Source of the DNA: Sporosarcina sp.
Lineage (GTDB): Bacteria; Bacillota; Bacilli; Bacillales_A; Planococcaceae
Reading direction: 5' to 3'
NCBI GenBank assembly: GCA_026169375.1
Contig: JAPFCR010000027.1
Coordinates: 92,572 to 156,571, forward strand
DNA: 64,000 nucleotides
Both the position numbers and the translations under genes were made by a program. Positions within the stretch are counted from its first letter, which is position 1, and each line of letters opens with the position of its first letter. The notes beneath the pieces are model-generated. The model was given only the letters and a program-made list of their open reading frames with translations. It did no database searches and was not told the DNA's origin. Below, one piece after another: positions 20,668 to 28,893 of this stretch.

Positions 20668-21253
20668 CTTTGTCAGACTTTTCATCTTGTTTCTTTTCTT
20701 GATCTTCTCCCTTCTCTTCGTTTTCCTCAAACTTTCCAGCTTCTTTAATTAACTTTTCCCACTTTGTTTGCAGGAGTGGACTATTGATTGTTTCTTCAAT
20801 TGCCTTTTCATATTGCTCTTTCATCGTAGCGGATTTCATAATTTCTTCTAATTGCTTTTGCATATCTGGCTGCTTAAAAAAGCTTTCTAATTGCTTCTGA
20901 AAAGAGGCATCGTCCATTAACTGTGTCATGACTTCTTCCTGTTGTTCTTTCATGCTTTCTGCAATTGTCTCCGTGAATTTTGGATCATCAAAAGTTTTTT
21001 TCCAGAATTCATCACCCTTTTCAGACAACAATGTTTCTGTGATTGATTTTTTAACTTCGGACTGCTCTAGAACAAGAAGTTCCCTAAAGTCTTCTTCAGC
21101 TAAAATTTTTCGTAACGCTTTTTTTCCCTCTTCCGTTTGAATGGCATCTGTCATCATTTTTTTAATTTCATCAAAAGAAGGATTCGTTTGAGGCGCTGTA
21201 CATCCAGCAAGTAGAAATAAGATCATTAGCAGTTGTATGGTTTTCTTTTTCAT
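20648..21253 (-). CDS. gerD: Spore germination lipoprotein GerD
   Basis: Inner-membrane lipoprotein that scaffolds nutrient germinant receptors into the germinosome. From the ATG at 21253 it is 201 residues with a signal peptide ending in the lipobox LAGC (Cys18). The rest is highly charged and helical with repeated DxFxKxLxxF-type segments, as in GerD. An upstream ATG at 21268 would add MILHP and sits too close to the Shine-Dalgarno, so the start is uncertain by five codons. Its position between salA and kbaA supports the name. Confidence 0.9.
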   Translation of the reverse strand: MKKKTIQLLMILFLLAGCTAPQTNPSFDEIKKMMTDAIQTEEGKKALRKILAEEDFRELLVLEQSEVKKSITETLLSEKGDEFWKKTFDDPKFTETIAESMKEQQEEVMTQLMDDASFQKQLESFFKQPDMQKQLEEIMKSATMKEQYEKAIEETINSPLLQTKWEKLIKEAGKFEENEEKGEDQEKKQDEKSDKESGAGN

Positions 21254-21400
21254 GGGATGTAAAATCATTCCCTTCTTAGATTCTTTTCAATTATTGTTCA
21301 CATATTCAAAGGAAATATGCATATGATTCCGAAGTTCATAGATTTTTTGTCGAATCGTTGATACACTAATAAGAACAATGAAAAACGGAGGAACATTGTT

Positions 21401-22084
21401 TTGACAATACGAAATTGGTTTAAATTTTTTTTCAATGCACTTTGGATAGGTGGTTTTGTAACTGCAGTTGCTGGCTTAATTGTGCGCTGGGAATTCTTCA
21501 CTAATTATTTACAAGCAGGAGAGATTGGGCAATTTGTAGGTGCACTTTTATGGATGGTTTTTCTTGGTTTTACAATGAGTGTAGTAGCACAAATGGGTTT
21601 TTTCGCATATTTAACAGTTCATCAATTTGGCGTGAATATTTTCAAAACGCTAACGTTATGGAATTGGGTTCAACTTTTAATTATTATGGTTGTTTTATTT
21701 GATTTAATCTTTTTCCGTTTCCGTTTAACATCGGAAGATACAGAAAGGTCTTTATTATATTTATTCTTATTAGCAACATTAATGATCGTATCTGGTATAA
21801 CGGCATATTTGAAAGCACAGTGGACAAAGAAGCATACGCTCATTTCCGCATTGTTTTTTATGATTGTCATTACAACGCTTGAATGGTTGCCAGCGTTAAT
21901 GGTGAGAGAAGGCAATATCGATACATGGGTAACTATTCTTTTGTTCCCATTACTTGCAGTAAATGCTTACCAAATGCTTGCCCTGCCAAAATACAATACA
22001 ATGTCAGACAGAGACAAAGAAAGACTGGAAGAACGTCGTGCAGCGCGTAGAAAAAGAGCAAAAACAGCTTCATCCAAATCATAA
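21401..22084 (+). CDS. kbaA: KinB-signalling pathway activator KbaA
   Basis: Integral membrane protein needed for KinB-driven phosphorelay activation at sporulation onset. It is 227 residues with six hydrophobic segments and a basic C-terminal tail (RRAARRKRAK). The N-terminus NWFKFFFNALWIGG and the segment FAYLTVHQFG match the family. The start is TTG at 21401 with ACGGAGGA 8 bases upstream. It is divergent from gerD. Confidence 0.93.
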   Translation: MTIRNWFKFFFNALWIGGFVTAVAGLIVRWEFFTNYLQAGEIGQFVGALLWMVFLGFTMSVVAQMGFFAYLTVHQFGVNIFKTLTLWNWVQLLIIMVVLFDLIFFRFRLTSEDTERSLLYLFLLATLMIVSGITAYLKAQWTKKHTLISALFFMIVITTLEWLPALMVREGNIDTWVTILLFPLLAVNAYQMLALPKYNTMSDRDKERLEERRAARRKRAKTASSKS

Positions 22085-22102
22085 TTGATAAACAGAGAAG
22101 AG

Positions 22103-22148
22103 CCACTTAGAAAAAGTTTTATTAACTAAATTCTAAGTGGTCTTTTTT
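22103..22148. terminator. Bidirectional terminator between kbaA and pdaB
   Basis: CCACTTAGAA (22103-22112) pairs perfectly with TTCTAAGTGG (22131-22140), with T-rich DNA beyond it on the plus strand. Confidence 0.8.
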
Positions 22149-22154
22149 TATTTC

Positions 22155-22796
22155 TTATTCGTTCGGGATTTTCTTTAATTTACCTACGGAACCGAGTAAT
22201 ACCTCGTCAATTGGTTGAAATTCTCTCTCTTCCATTAAACGTTTAAGCTCCGGCAAATAAACACGGTCTTTACGATGATGCGGAATGGCGATAATCTCAC
22301 CTTCTTGCATAGGTGGGATATTTCCTCCATCCCATGTAAAGCTTGAGCCAAGTGCATTGATTTTTGCTTCCCAAAGAAGGGAATGAAGAAAGCTAGAGAA
22401 TTTTTCGTCACTCGTTCGAAACCAAAGTGGCTCCTCGTTAAAAATGGCTTTATATCTTTCAACTTGTTGTAAAAGTAGCCGACCGTCTGCTTCATACGCC
22501 TTACCTTCAAGTCCTAATAGCCCAACTGGAATTTTCTTCTTTATGATAAGTTCAACGGTTTCGGGAAAACGTTCAGCCCAATCGAGATCGAGAAGGAGGA
22601 GTGGATATGGATCGTTTAGTGTTTCGATCCAATCGCTTACTTCTTCATCACCAAAAGAAATATTAATCGTTAGAGCGGAACCATGTGTACCACGAACAAT
22701 AGCGGCAGGTTTTTCAGTTACATGAAAGACAGATGTGTTAGAAGTTTGTTTGAAAAAAGATTGAAGAAATAAAAATAAGCTACAACCGATTAACAT
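22155..22796 (-). CDS. pdaB: PdaB-like polysaccharide deacetylase homologue, catalytic residues lost
   Basis: It sits in the pdaB position (after kbaA). NISFGDE corresponds to the PdaB NISWGDE motif and the segment DWAERFPETVELIIKKK to the region with the metal-binding HxxxH. The two histidines are absent, and the protein is shorter (213 versus about 254 residues). B. subtilis PdaB maintains spores late in sporulation. The annotated start is an ATG at 22796 with no binding site. A perfect AAAGGAGG lies upstream, and in frame after it comes ATA (22817-22815) followed by KKIILF. The true start may therefore be a mutated or non-standard codon giving a normal membrane anchor. Confidence 0.7.
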   Translation of the reverse strand: MLIGCSLFLFLQSFFKQTSNTSVFHVTEKPAAIVRGTHGSALTINISFGDEEVSDWIETLNDPYPLLLLDLDWAERFPETVELIIKKKIPVGLLGLEGKAYEADGRLLLQQVERYKAIFNEEPLWFRTSDEKFSSFLHSLLWEAKINALGSSFTWDGGNIPPMQEGEIIAIPHHRKDRVYLPELKRLMEEREFQPIDEVLLGSVGKLKKIPNE

Positions 22797-22962
22797 GAAT
22801 AGAATGATTTTTTTTATAGTTAAGATCCTCCTTTATAAAGACTCTTTATATTTTATGAAAAACCATTGACAAATATGAAGTTATCATGTTAATATAAAAG
22901 AGTCGCTGTCCAAATACATTAAGAAATAAAGTTGTTTTTTAAAAAAGGATTTTTAAAAACAC

Positions 22963-22990
22963 TTGCAAAAAAAATATTTCTTGGTATAAT
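22963..22990 (+). promoter_or_regulatory. Sigma-A promoter of the tRNA cluster
   Basis: TTGCAA (22963-22968) and TATAAT (22985-22990), 16 bases apart, about 30 bases before the first tRNA gene. Confidence 0.7.
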
Positions 22991-23019
22991 AGATGGTATC
23001 GAGAAATGGTACTTATTAT

Positions 23020-23094
23020 TCCGCAGTAGCTCAGTGGTAGAGCAATCGGCTGTTAACCGATCGGTCGTAGGTTCGAATCCTACCTGCGGAGCCA
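23020..23094 (+). tRNA. tRNA-Asn (GTT)
   Basis: Complete cloverleaf with acceptor TCCGCAG/CTGCGGA, T-arm GGTTCGAATCC, anticodon GTT at 23052-23054 and an encoded CCA end. First of five tRNAs occupying the site where B. subtilis has an rRNA/tRNA operon. Confidence 0.97.
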
Positions 23095-23097
23095 TAT

Positions 23098-23173
23098 GCT
23101 TCCATAGCTCAGTAGGTAGAGTGCTTCCATGGTAAGGAAGAGGTCACCGGTTCAATTCCGGTTGGAAGCTCCA
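23098..23173 (+). tRNA. tRNA-Thr (GGT)
   Basis: Acceptor GCTTCCA/TGGAAGC, anticodon loop ATGGTAA with anticodon GGT at 23131-23133, T-arm GGTTCAATTCC, encoded CCA. It follows tRNA-Asn by three bases. The 157 bases to the next tRNA hold nothing recognisable. Confidence 0.95.
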
Positions 23174-23330
23174 AAGAAGTCAATAATCACCTACATAAAA
23201 AAGCTGTTTAATTACATAATGCTTAGGGCATCTGAGGAAGCAATTAGACGTTGAGAAATGGATTCAACTGCATGAATCTTATCAAATTCAAGTCACTAAA
23301 GTAGTGTGAATCAAACAATAATTTTAATAT

Positions 23331-23415
23331 GGTGGGGTAGCGAAGTGGCTAAACGCGGCGGACTGTAAATCCGCTCCCTCAGGGTTCGGCGGTTCGAATC
23401 CGTCCCCCACCACCA
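23331..23415 (+). tRNA. tRNA-Tyr (GTA)
   Basis: Long variable-arm (class II) tRNA of 85 bases with acceptor GGTGGGG/CCCCACC, anticodon GTA at 23365-23367, encoded CCA. Confidence 0.96.
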
Positions 23416-23427
23416 TTTTTAATATGC

Positions 23428-23499
23428 GGCCCCTTGGTCAAGCGGTTAAGACACCGCCCTTTCACGGCGGTAACACGGGTTCGAATCCCGTAGGGGTCA
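23428..23499 (+). tRNA. tRNA-Glu (TTC)
   Basis: Acceptor GGCCCCT/AGGGGTC, anticodon TTC at 23461-23463. No CCA is encoded after the discriminator A; it must be added by the CCA-adding enzyme, as for many Bacillales tRNAs. Confidence 0.96.
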
Positions 23500-23592
23500 T
23501 TTTATAAAACATCATAGTAAGTATGATGTTTTAAAATTTATGTAAAATATGAATAAATAAACAAAACAAGAGCATTCTAAAATATGTGATTA

Positions 23593-23628
23593 ATCGAATG
23601 CAGCCGACGCGGTAATGCGAAGCATATC
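23593..23628. repeat. Spacer repeat, copy 1 (between tRNA-Glu and tRNA-Gln)
   Basis: A 36-base core, ATCGAATGCAGC(C/T)GACGC(G/A)GTAATGCGAAGCATATC, occurs here and again at 23717-23752 with two differences. The similarity extends weakly upstream (GAGC...GTGA). It contains the near-palindromic ATGCGAAGCAT. Confidence 0.75.
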
Positions 23629-23716
23629 CCCAAAATGTATTAAAATTGGGAGATGCGAGTAGAACAAGGAAGCAATTGAGAAAAAGAAAGAGCGTACCTA
23701 AGTACGTGACTGATTG

Positions 23717-23752
23717 ATCGAATGCAGCTGACGCAGTAATGCGAAGCATATC
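23717..23752. repeat. Spacer repeat, copy 2 (just before tRNA-Gln)
   Basis: Second copy of the 36-base spacer repeat, 124 bases after the first and 16 bases before tRNA-Gln. It may be a relic of tRNA-plus-spacer duplication or of a former rRNA operon spacer; that is inference. Confidence 0.75.
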
Positions 23753-23767
23753 ACAACTTTAAACCGG

Positions 23768-23839
23768 TGGGGTATAGCCAAGCGGTAAGGCAACGGACTT
23801 TGACTCCGTCATTCGTTGGTTCGAATCCAGCTACCCCAG
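23768..23839 (+). tRNA. tRNA-Gln (TTG)
   Basis: Acceptor TGGGGTA/TACCCCA, anticodon TTG at 23800-23802, T-arm GGTTCGAATCC; no encoded CCA. Confidence 0.96.
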
Positions 23840-23851
23840 TAATAACATCCG

Positions 23852-23889
23852 TAATCCTAAGTCAACTAAGACTTAGGATTATTTTTTTA
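23852..23889 (+). terminator. Intrinsic terminator of the tRNA cluster
   Basis: TAATCCTAAGTC (23852-23863) pairs perfectly with GACTTAGGATTA (23870-23881), six-base loop, then a T run. Confidence 0.9.
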
Positions 23890-24019
23890 TAAAATAGGTT
23901 CTATAATTTATGACGTTGGTGAGAGAAAATCCCTAACTCCGAAAAATTGGAGATAGGGATGGAATTTCACTAATGTCTTTTTTTATTAATATATATGGAA
24001 CCAAGAAAATCCTATTACA

Positions 24020-24138
24020 CGCTGATTTCCGTTCCGAGGAGCGTGCGGTAAGCCTCCTCGTCGCGAAAAATACGCTCCTGTGGGGTCTTACCTGTCAAGC
24101 TCATCCCTCTGAAGTCGCCGCTCTGCACTCCAATCAGC
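24020..24138. repeat. Dispersed intergenic repeat element, degenerate copy
   Basis: A GC-rich island in AT-rich DNA with the block order GATTTCCGTTCC, GAGCCTCCTCG-like, TGTGGGGTCTTACCTGT and CACTCCAATC. The ends GCTGATT/AATCAGC are inverted. The same blocks recur at 63907-64000. I know this type of element as a very common dispersed repeat in Bacillaceae and Planococcaceae genomes. A frame open across it (23973-24173) is not a gene. Confidence 0.7.
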
Positions 24139-24504
24139 TAAAAAGGATACAAGAAATGTTAAGTTCCATATAAATAGAAAACAAGTGTGATCGCCTACAC
24201 GTTGAAATGGATGTAGCGTTGAAAATATGTAAAGCAGCTGTTAACCACTTGGCACTTCAAGTTTAACAGTCATTCGTTGATTCCAAAAAATAACCTATCA
24301 ACATTAATCGGAATTTGCAACAATTAAGTTGACGATAAAATTAAGAGATGAAATAGTATTGTATGTTAAAAATATACCCTGTAAATGATAGAATTCAGTT
24401 CTTATGAGTGTAACAAGTAGTATAAAGTGACTAAATATTTTATAATATACTTAGAAAAGTAATACAGATTGCAGGTTGATAAAATAAAAGCAAGAGGTGA
24501 TCGT
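24139..24504. other. AT-rich intergenic region, no gene seen
   Basis: 366 bases between the repeat and the GGDEF-EAL gene with no frame of gene quality. TATAAT at about 24441 may be the -10 of the downstream gene, but no good -35 is present. Confidence 0.5.
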
Positions 24505-26232
24505 GTGCGAAAGGAAAAGAAGCATCTAGCAAAAATGCTTAAAGACGAAGAGCAACTGTCAATTGATGTGAAATTAAAAGATATTTTATACGCATTGAAT
24601 CAGTCTGCAATTGTAGCAATTACAGATCGGACGGGAAGTATTTTATTCTCTAACGATAAATTTACAACTATCACTCAATATACCAAAGAAGAATTGATAG
24701 GAGAAAATCACCGGATTTTGAATTCATCTCACCATTCAAGAGGGTTCTTTAAAGAAATGTGGAGAACGATTGGAACTGGAAATGTGTGGCGTGGGGAAAT
24801 TAAAAATAAGAAAAAAGACGGAAGTTATTACTGGGTCGATACAACGATTGTTCCATTTTTGGATGAAAAAAGAAAACCATATCAATATATTTCAATTCGA
24901 TATGAAATTACTGAACGTAAGGAAGCCGAAGAAAAGATTCGTCATTTAGCTTATAATGATCAACTGACGAATTTACCCAATCGACTTTATTCTCGTCGGA
25001 AGTTATATGAAGTGTTATCCGAAGCGAAAAAAAATAAAAAGAAAATTTGTTTGATTCGTTTTAATCTTGATAGACTCCGTTATATTAACGATTCTTTAGG
25101 ATATGAAGCGGGGGATTATGTTTTATCATTAGTCGCGAGGAGACTAGAGATTTCTTTTCCTAAATACAGTGTGATTGCGAATCTTGGTGGAGATGAATTC
25201 AGTGTTATATTGCAAGATGCCCAAAATATTAGTGACGTAGAGAGTATTTTAGAAGGTGTTTTAGAATCCATCCAACAACCAATCAAACTTAAAGAGGATT
25301 ATTACATATTAACGGCAAGTATTGGTATGGCTTTTTATCCGGATCATGCAAATACTCCTTCCGAACTGTCTTCCAAAGCCGAACAAGCACTTTTAAGTGT
25401 AAAAGAAAGAGGCGGCGGAGGCTATAAGGTTTATGAACCCGAAGTAGCTAAAAAGTCCATTGAGCGAATTGTATTAGAAAATGAACTACGAAAAAGTATT
25501 AAATATGGCTACTTTCATCTTGAATTTCAACCTAAGTTTAATCTTTTAACAGAAGAATTAACGGGTGTAGAAGCATTAGTCCGATGGGACCATCCTGATC
25601 TTGGAAGAATCCCGCCTGATCAGTTTATTGGAATTGCAGAAGAAACACGAATTATTATTTCCTTGGGCAAGTGGATATTAAAAGAGGCGTGTCAGCAATC
25701 GAAAAGATGGGAAGAAAAAGGATATCAAGTTTCAATGGCGATTAATATTTCGGCAATCCAGCTAAAGGATGAAAATTTTTTAACAACTGTAAACAAGACT
25801 TTGGACGAAATTGGAAACGACCCGCGCTTACTAGAATTTGAATTAACAGAAAGTGTTTTTGCTGCGCACGAAGAGATAGATGCAACAATTAATGAGATTA
25901 GAAAGTTAGGTATTAAAATAGCAATCGATGATTTTGGAACGGGGTATAGTTCTTTTAGTTATATTAAAGAGTTGCCAGTGGACACACTAAAGATTGACCG
26001 AGCATTTATTCAAGATCTTGATAAAGGTGTAGAGGGGACTGCGATTGTTGAAGCGATTTTATCAGTAGCAAAAACGTTAGGGTTAAGTGTGGTTGCTGAA
26101 GGAATTGAAGAAGAACATCAAGTCACACTGTTAAAAGAGTTAGGTTGTGAACAAGGGCAAGGGTATTACTTTAATAGACCGACAGATGCGATCGAGTGCG
26201 AAGAATTTATGTCTCCCGATTTACGCAATTAA
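24505..26232 (+). CDS. PAS-GGDEF-EAL protein (cyclic di-GMP turnover)
   Basis: Predicted cytosolic signalling protein of 575 residues without a membrane segment. PAS domain (about 25-135, [12 protein letters not shown]...YKKDG-like core), GGDEF domain (about 150-310) with intact LGGDEF, EAL domain (about 325-570) with [15 protein letters not shown] and EGIEE. Both catalytic signatures are complete, so synthesis and hydrolysis are both possible. GTG at 24505 is preferred because AGAGGTG lies 5 bases upstream; a TTG at 24469 has no binding site. It stands alone. Confidence 0.9.
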   Translation: MRKEKKHLAKMLKDEEQLSIDVKLKDILYALNQSAIVAITDRTGSILFSNDKFTTITQYTKEELIGENHRILNSSHHSRGFFKEMWRTIGTGNVWRGEIKNKKKDGSYYWVDTTIVPFLDEKRKPYQYISIRYEITERKEAEEKIRHLAYNDQLTNLPNRLYSRRKLYEVLSEAKKNKKKICLIRFNLDRLRYINDSLGYEAGDYVLSLVARRLEISFPKYSVIANLGGDEFSVILQDAQNISDVESILEGVLESIQQPIKLKEDYYILTASIGMAFYPDHANTPSELSSKAEQALLSVKERGGGGYKVYEPEVAKKSIERIVLENELRKSIKYGYFHLEFQPKFNLLTEELTGVEALVRWDHPDLGRIPPDQFIGIAEETRIIISLGKWILKEACQQSKRWEEKGYQVSMAINISAIQLKDENFLTTVNKTLDEIGNDPRLLEFELTESVFAAHEEIDATINEIRKLGIKIAIDDFGTGYSSFSYIKELPVDTLKIDRAFIQDLDKGVEGTAIVEAILSVAKTLGLSVVAEGIEEEHQVTLLKELGCEQGQGYYFNRPTDAIECEEFMSPDLRN

Positions 26233-26285
26233 ATTTCTTTTATCACAATCATTACAAATGAATAAAAATTCATTTTCCTGTCTAG

Positions 26286-26314
26286 TTGAGCCAATACAAC
26301 TCAGGTTTTATAAT
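26286..26314 (+). promoter_or_regulatory. Sigma-A promoter of rocF
   Basis: TTGAGC (26286-26291) and TATAAT (26309-26314), 17 bases apart, 24 bases before the start codon. AGTTG/CAACT form a small inverted repeat across the -35. Confidence 0.7.
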
Positions 26315-26337
26315 GAAGTGTAGGGAGGGGAAATTGA

Positions 26338-27246
26338 ATGTCAAATAAGTTATCATTGTCAATGATTGGGGTATCGTTGGATTTAGGTCAGAGTCGTCGG
26401 GGTGTCAATATGGGCCCGAGTGCGATTCGTTACGCTGGTGTTGTTGAGCGGTTAGAAGCACTTGGACATGAATTGATTGACGAAGGGGATATCCACATCG
26501 ACGCGGGGTTACAAGCAGAAGATAGTGATTCGAAATTAAAAAATTTAAAAGAAGTTGTTCAAACGAATACAAAACTCGCAGAAAAGGTTGCCGCAGTTGT
26601 ACAAGCCGATCGATTTCCACTAATTTTGGGTGGAGACCATAGTATAGCAATTGGTACGCTAGCGGGTTTAGCGACAAAATATAAAAATTTGGGTGTGATT
26701 TGGTACGATGCGCATACTGATATGAATACAGATGAAACTTCTCCATCCGGCAATATCCACGGAATGCCGTTAGCGATTAGTATGGGATATGGAGATCATC
26801 GACTTGTGGATTTACACCATAATGGACAGAAAGTAAAGCCGGAAAATATTATCGTGATCGGAGCGCGTTCGATTGACCCCGGAGAAAGAGCATTGATTAA
26901 AGAACTGGGGATTCAAGTGTATACAATGCACGAAATTGATAAATACGGAATGACGACGGTAATGGAAAAAGCAATTCAGCATTTCAAAGATCAGGATATA
27001 GATGGTGTTCATCTATCATTAGATTTAGATGCATTAGATCCACTCTATACACCAGGAGTTGGGACGCCCGTGGCAGGTGGGGTTAGTTACCGAGAAAGTC
27101 ATTTAGCAATGGAAATTTTAGAAGAATCAGGACTTGTTACTTCAGCTGAGTTTGTGGAAGTCAATCCGATCTTAGATGAGCGAAATAAAACAGCAGATGT
27201 GGCGGTTGGATTGATGGGCTCTCTGTTTGGAGAGAAGTTGCTTTAA
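26338..27246 (+). CDS. rocF: Arginase
   Basis: Hydrolyses arginine to ornithine and urea with a dinuclear manganese site. It is 302 residues. Metal ligands are visible in GGDHS (His99-region), WYDAHTDMN and SLDLDALDP; the substrate loop GNIHGMP is intact. The GAGGGG site precedes the ATG. In B. subtilis rocF lies in the rocDEF operon; here it is a single gene, as in related genera. Confidence 0.95.
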   Translation: MSNKLSLSMIGVSLDLGQSRRGVNMGPSAIRYAGVVERLEALGHELIDEGDIHIDAGLQAEDSDSKLKNLKEVVQTNTKLAEKVAAVVQADRFPLILGGDHSIAIGTLAGLATKYKNLGVIWYDAHTDMNTDETSPSGNIHGMPLAISMGYGDHRLVDLHHNGQKVKPENIIVIGARSIDPGERALIKELGIQVYTMHEIDKYGMTTVMEKAIQHFKDQDIDGVHLSLDLDALDPLYTPGVGTPVAGGVSYRESHLAMEILEESGLVTSAEFVEVNPILDERNKTADVAVGLMGSLFGEKLL

Positions 27247-27264
27247 ATATAATGATAAGAAATC

Positions 27265-27300
27265 AAAAGATGTGGTTACGTTATGTAGCCCATCTTTTTT
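27265..27300 (+). terminator. Intrinsic terminator of rocF
   Basis: AAAAGATG (27265-27272) pairs with CATCTTTT (27291-27298), running into a T tract. Confidence 0.75.
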
Positions 27301-27422
27301 GTTTTCAAGGAACAAAGTGCTTGACGTCGATGATTGATCTTAGGTATTAACAACTAAGTTTTTATGGGAAAGCCATAAATTGGTCAATATCTGCTAAAAT
27401 TAAAAGATAAAATGAAAATAAA

Positions 27423-27449
27423 TGAAACCTGTTAAACCTTTCATACGTA
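27423..27449 (+). promoter_or_regulatory. Autoregulatory sigma-W promoter
   Basis: TGAAAC (27423-27428) and CGTA (27446-27449), 17 bases apart, match the sigma-W consensus TGAAAC-N16/17-CGTA. It lies 37 bases before sigW, as in B. subtilis. Confidence 0.9.
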
Positions 27450-27486
27450 TAAAAGGAACAGCCGCACGAAGCGGAGGGAAATTGCG

Positions 27487-28050
27487 ATGGATCAACTGAT
27501 TAATAAAAGAATAAACGAAGTACTTAAAGGGAACCAAGAGGCATTTGAAGAAATCGTAACACTGTTTCAGCATCGTTTGTATCATGTTTGTTACCGGATG
27601 TTAGGGAATCGACAAGAAGCTGAAGATATTGCACAAGAAGCTTTCGTTCGTGCGTATATAAATATTCATACATTTGATCAAAAGAGAAAATTTTCTACTT
27701 GGTTATTTAGAATTGCAACTAATTTATGTATTGACCGGATTCGGAAGAAGAAACCGGACTATTATTTGGACGCAAATGTGCCTGGAACAGAAGGGTTAAC
27801 GATGTATTCTCAAATAGCTTCTGATCGGGAGTTACCAGAGGAAGAAGTAGAAAAAATGGAAACACAAAAACGTATTCAATACGAAATTGGGCGACTTTCT
27901 GATCGATATCGTTCGGTGATCATTTTGAGGTACATCGAAGAGTTACCGCTGAAAGAGATTAGTGAGATTTTAGAATTGCCACTAGGAACCGTAAAGACTC
28001 GTGTTCATAGAGGTCGAGCGGCACTTAGAAAACAAATGGGTGATTTGTAG
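27487..28050 (+). CDS. sigW: ECF sigma factor SigW
   Basis: Directs the cell-envelope and antimicrobial-stress regulon. It is 187 residues. Sigma region 2 (LYHVCYRMLGNRQEAEDIAQEAFVRAY, residues 30-56) and region 4 (LPLKEISEILELPLGTVKTRVHRGR, about 155-180) are both clear. Its own promoter is upstream and its anti-sigma factor follows by 13 bases. Confidence 0.96.
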   Translation: MDQLINKRINEVLKGNQEAFEEIVTLFQHRLYHVCYRMLGNRQEAEDIAQEAFVRAYINIHTFDQKRKFSTWLFRIATNLCIDRIRKKKPDYYLDANVPGTEGLTMYSQIASDRELPEEEVEKMETQKRIQYEIGRLSDRYRSVIILRYIEELPLKEISEILELPLGTVKTRVHRGRAALRKQMGDL

Positions 28051-28063
28051 GAGGTAATTTAGT

Positions 28064-28699
28064 ATGAATACGTGTCCTGAGCAAATTGTTCATTATATGC
28101 ATGCTTATTTGGATGGCGATATTGACCATCATGATGAACAGTTGTTAAATGAACATTTACAGCAGTGTAAATCCTGTGAAGAGCTGATGGATGATTTAAC
28201 GGATGCAGTTCAATTTATAGAGCAAGCGGAACCAGTACAAGCACCAACAGGATTTGTTGATGGTGTAATGACACGCCTACCGAAAGAAAAGTCACAAGCA
28301 GGCATACAAAGATGGCTGCGCGGACATCCTTTTCTTGCAGCGGCGGCGATGTTTTTTGTGTTAATGAGTGCTTCACTGTTTACCAGTTATGGAAATGATC
28401 AACAATTTTCAGTGACGAAACAACCAAATTTAATTGTCGAAGGTGAAACAGTCCTTGTACCAGAGGGAGAAGTTATAAAAGGTGATATTGTCGTTAAGAA
28501 TGGTGAACTTCGTATTGAAGGTGAAGTTGATGGAAATGTGACAGTGATTCGAGGTTCTAAGTATATGGCTTCCACTGGAGTCATTACAGGAACAAGTGCT
28601 GAGATAGATCAAGCATTCGATTGGTTATGGTATAAAATAAAAGAAACAGTAAAAGATGTTTTTAATGTATCAGAGCGAGAGAAAAAGATAGAAGAATAA
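28064..28699 (+). CDS. rsiW: Anti-sigma-W factor RsiW
   Basis: Membrane-bound inhibitor of SigW, degraded stepwise by PrsW and RasP in B. subtilis. It is 211 residues. The cytosolic zinc anti-sigma domain has HLQQCKSC (HxxxCxxC) at about residues 31-38, followed by one membrane helix (about 88-108) and an extracytoplasmic domain. Cotranscribed with sigW. Confidence 0.94.
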   Translation: MNTCPEQIVHYMHAYLDGDIDHHDEQLLNEHLQQCKSCEELMDDLTDAVQFIEQAEPVQAPTGFVDGVMTRLPKEKSQAGIQRWLRGHPFLAAAAMFFVLMSASLFTSYGNDQQFSVTKQPNLIVEGETVLVPEGEVIKGDIVVKNGELRIEGEVDGNVTVIRGSKYMASTGVITGTSAEIDQAFDWLWYKIKETVKDVFNVSEREKKIEE

Positions 28700-28848
28700 C
28701 TTGAAGAGACCGTAAATTGTATGAACAAGTATAATTGCGGTCGTTTTCAAATAGAATCTTATGATATTCTTACTGAAAAAAAGCGGAAGAGTTTTAAATA
28801 AAAGATATTTAGGGTAGGCGAATTCGAGAAAGAGTCTTTGCGTTATGG

Positions 28849-28854
28849 TATACT
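28849..28854 (+). promoter_or_regulatory. Candidate extended -10 promoter of cdaA
   Basis: TGGTATACT is an extended -10 (TG-N-TATACT), 40 bases upstream of the cdaA start. No good -35 is seen. The same TTATGGTATACTA string occurs upstream of the DUF438 gene at 42055. Confidence 0.4.
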
Positions 28855-28893
28855 ATAGCCATATGAAATTGGCGAAAAAGGTAGGCGAAGCAC

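Noticed and set aside
22932..23135. 67-codon frame across the first tRNA genes
   Set aside because: It translates tRNA-Asn and part of tRNA-Thr.
23973..24173. 66-codon open frame
   Set aside because: It runs through the GC-rich dispersed repeat and has no binding site.
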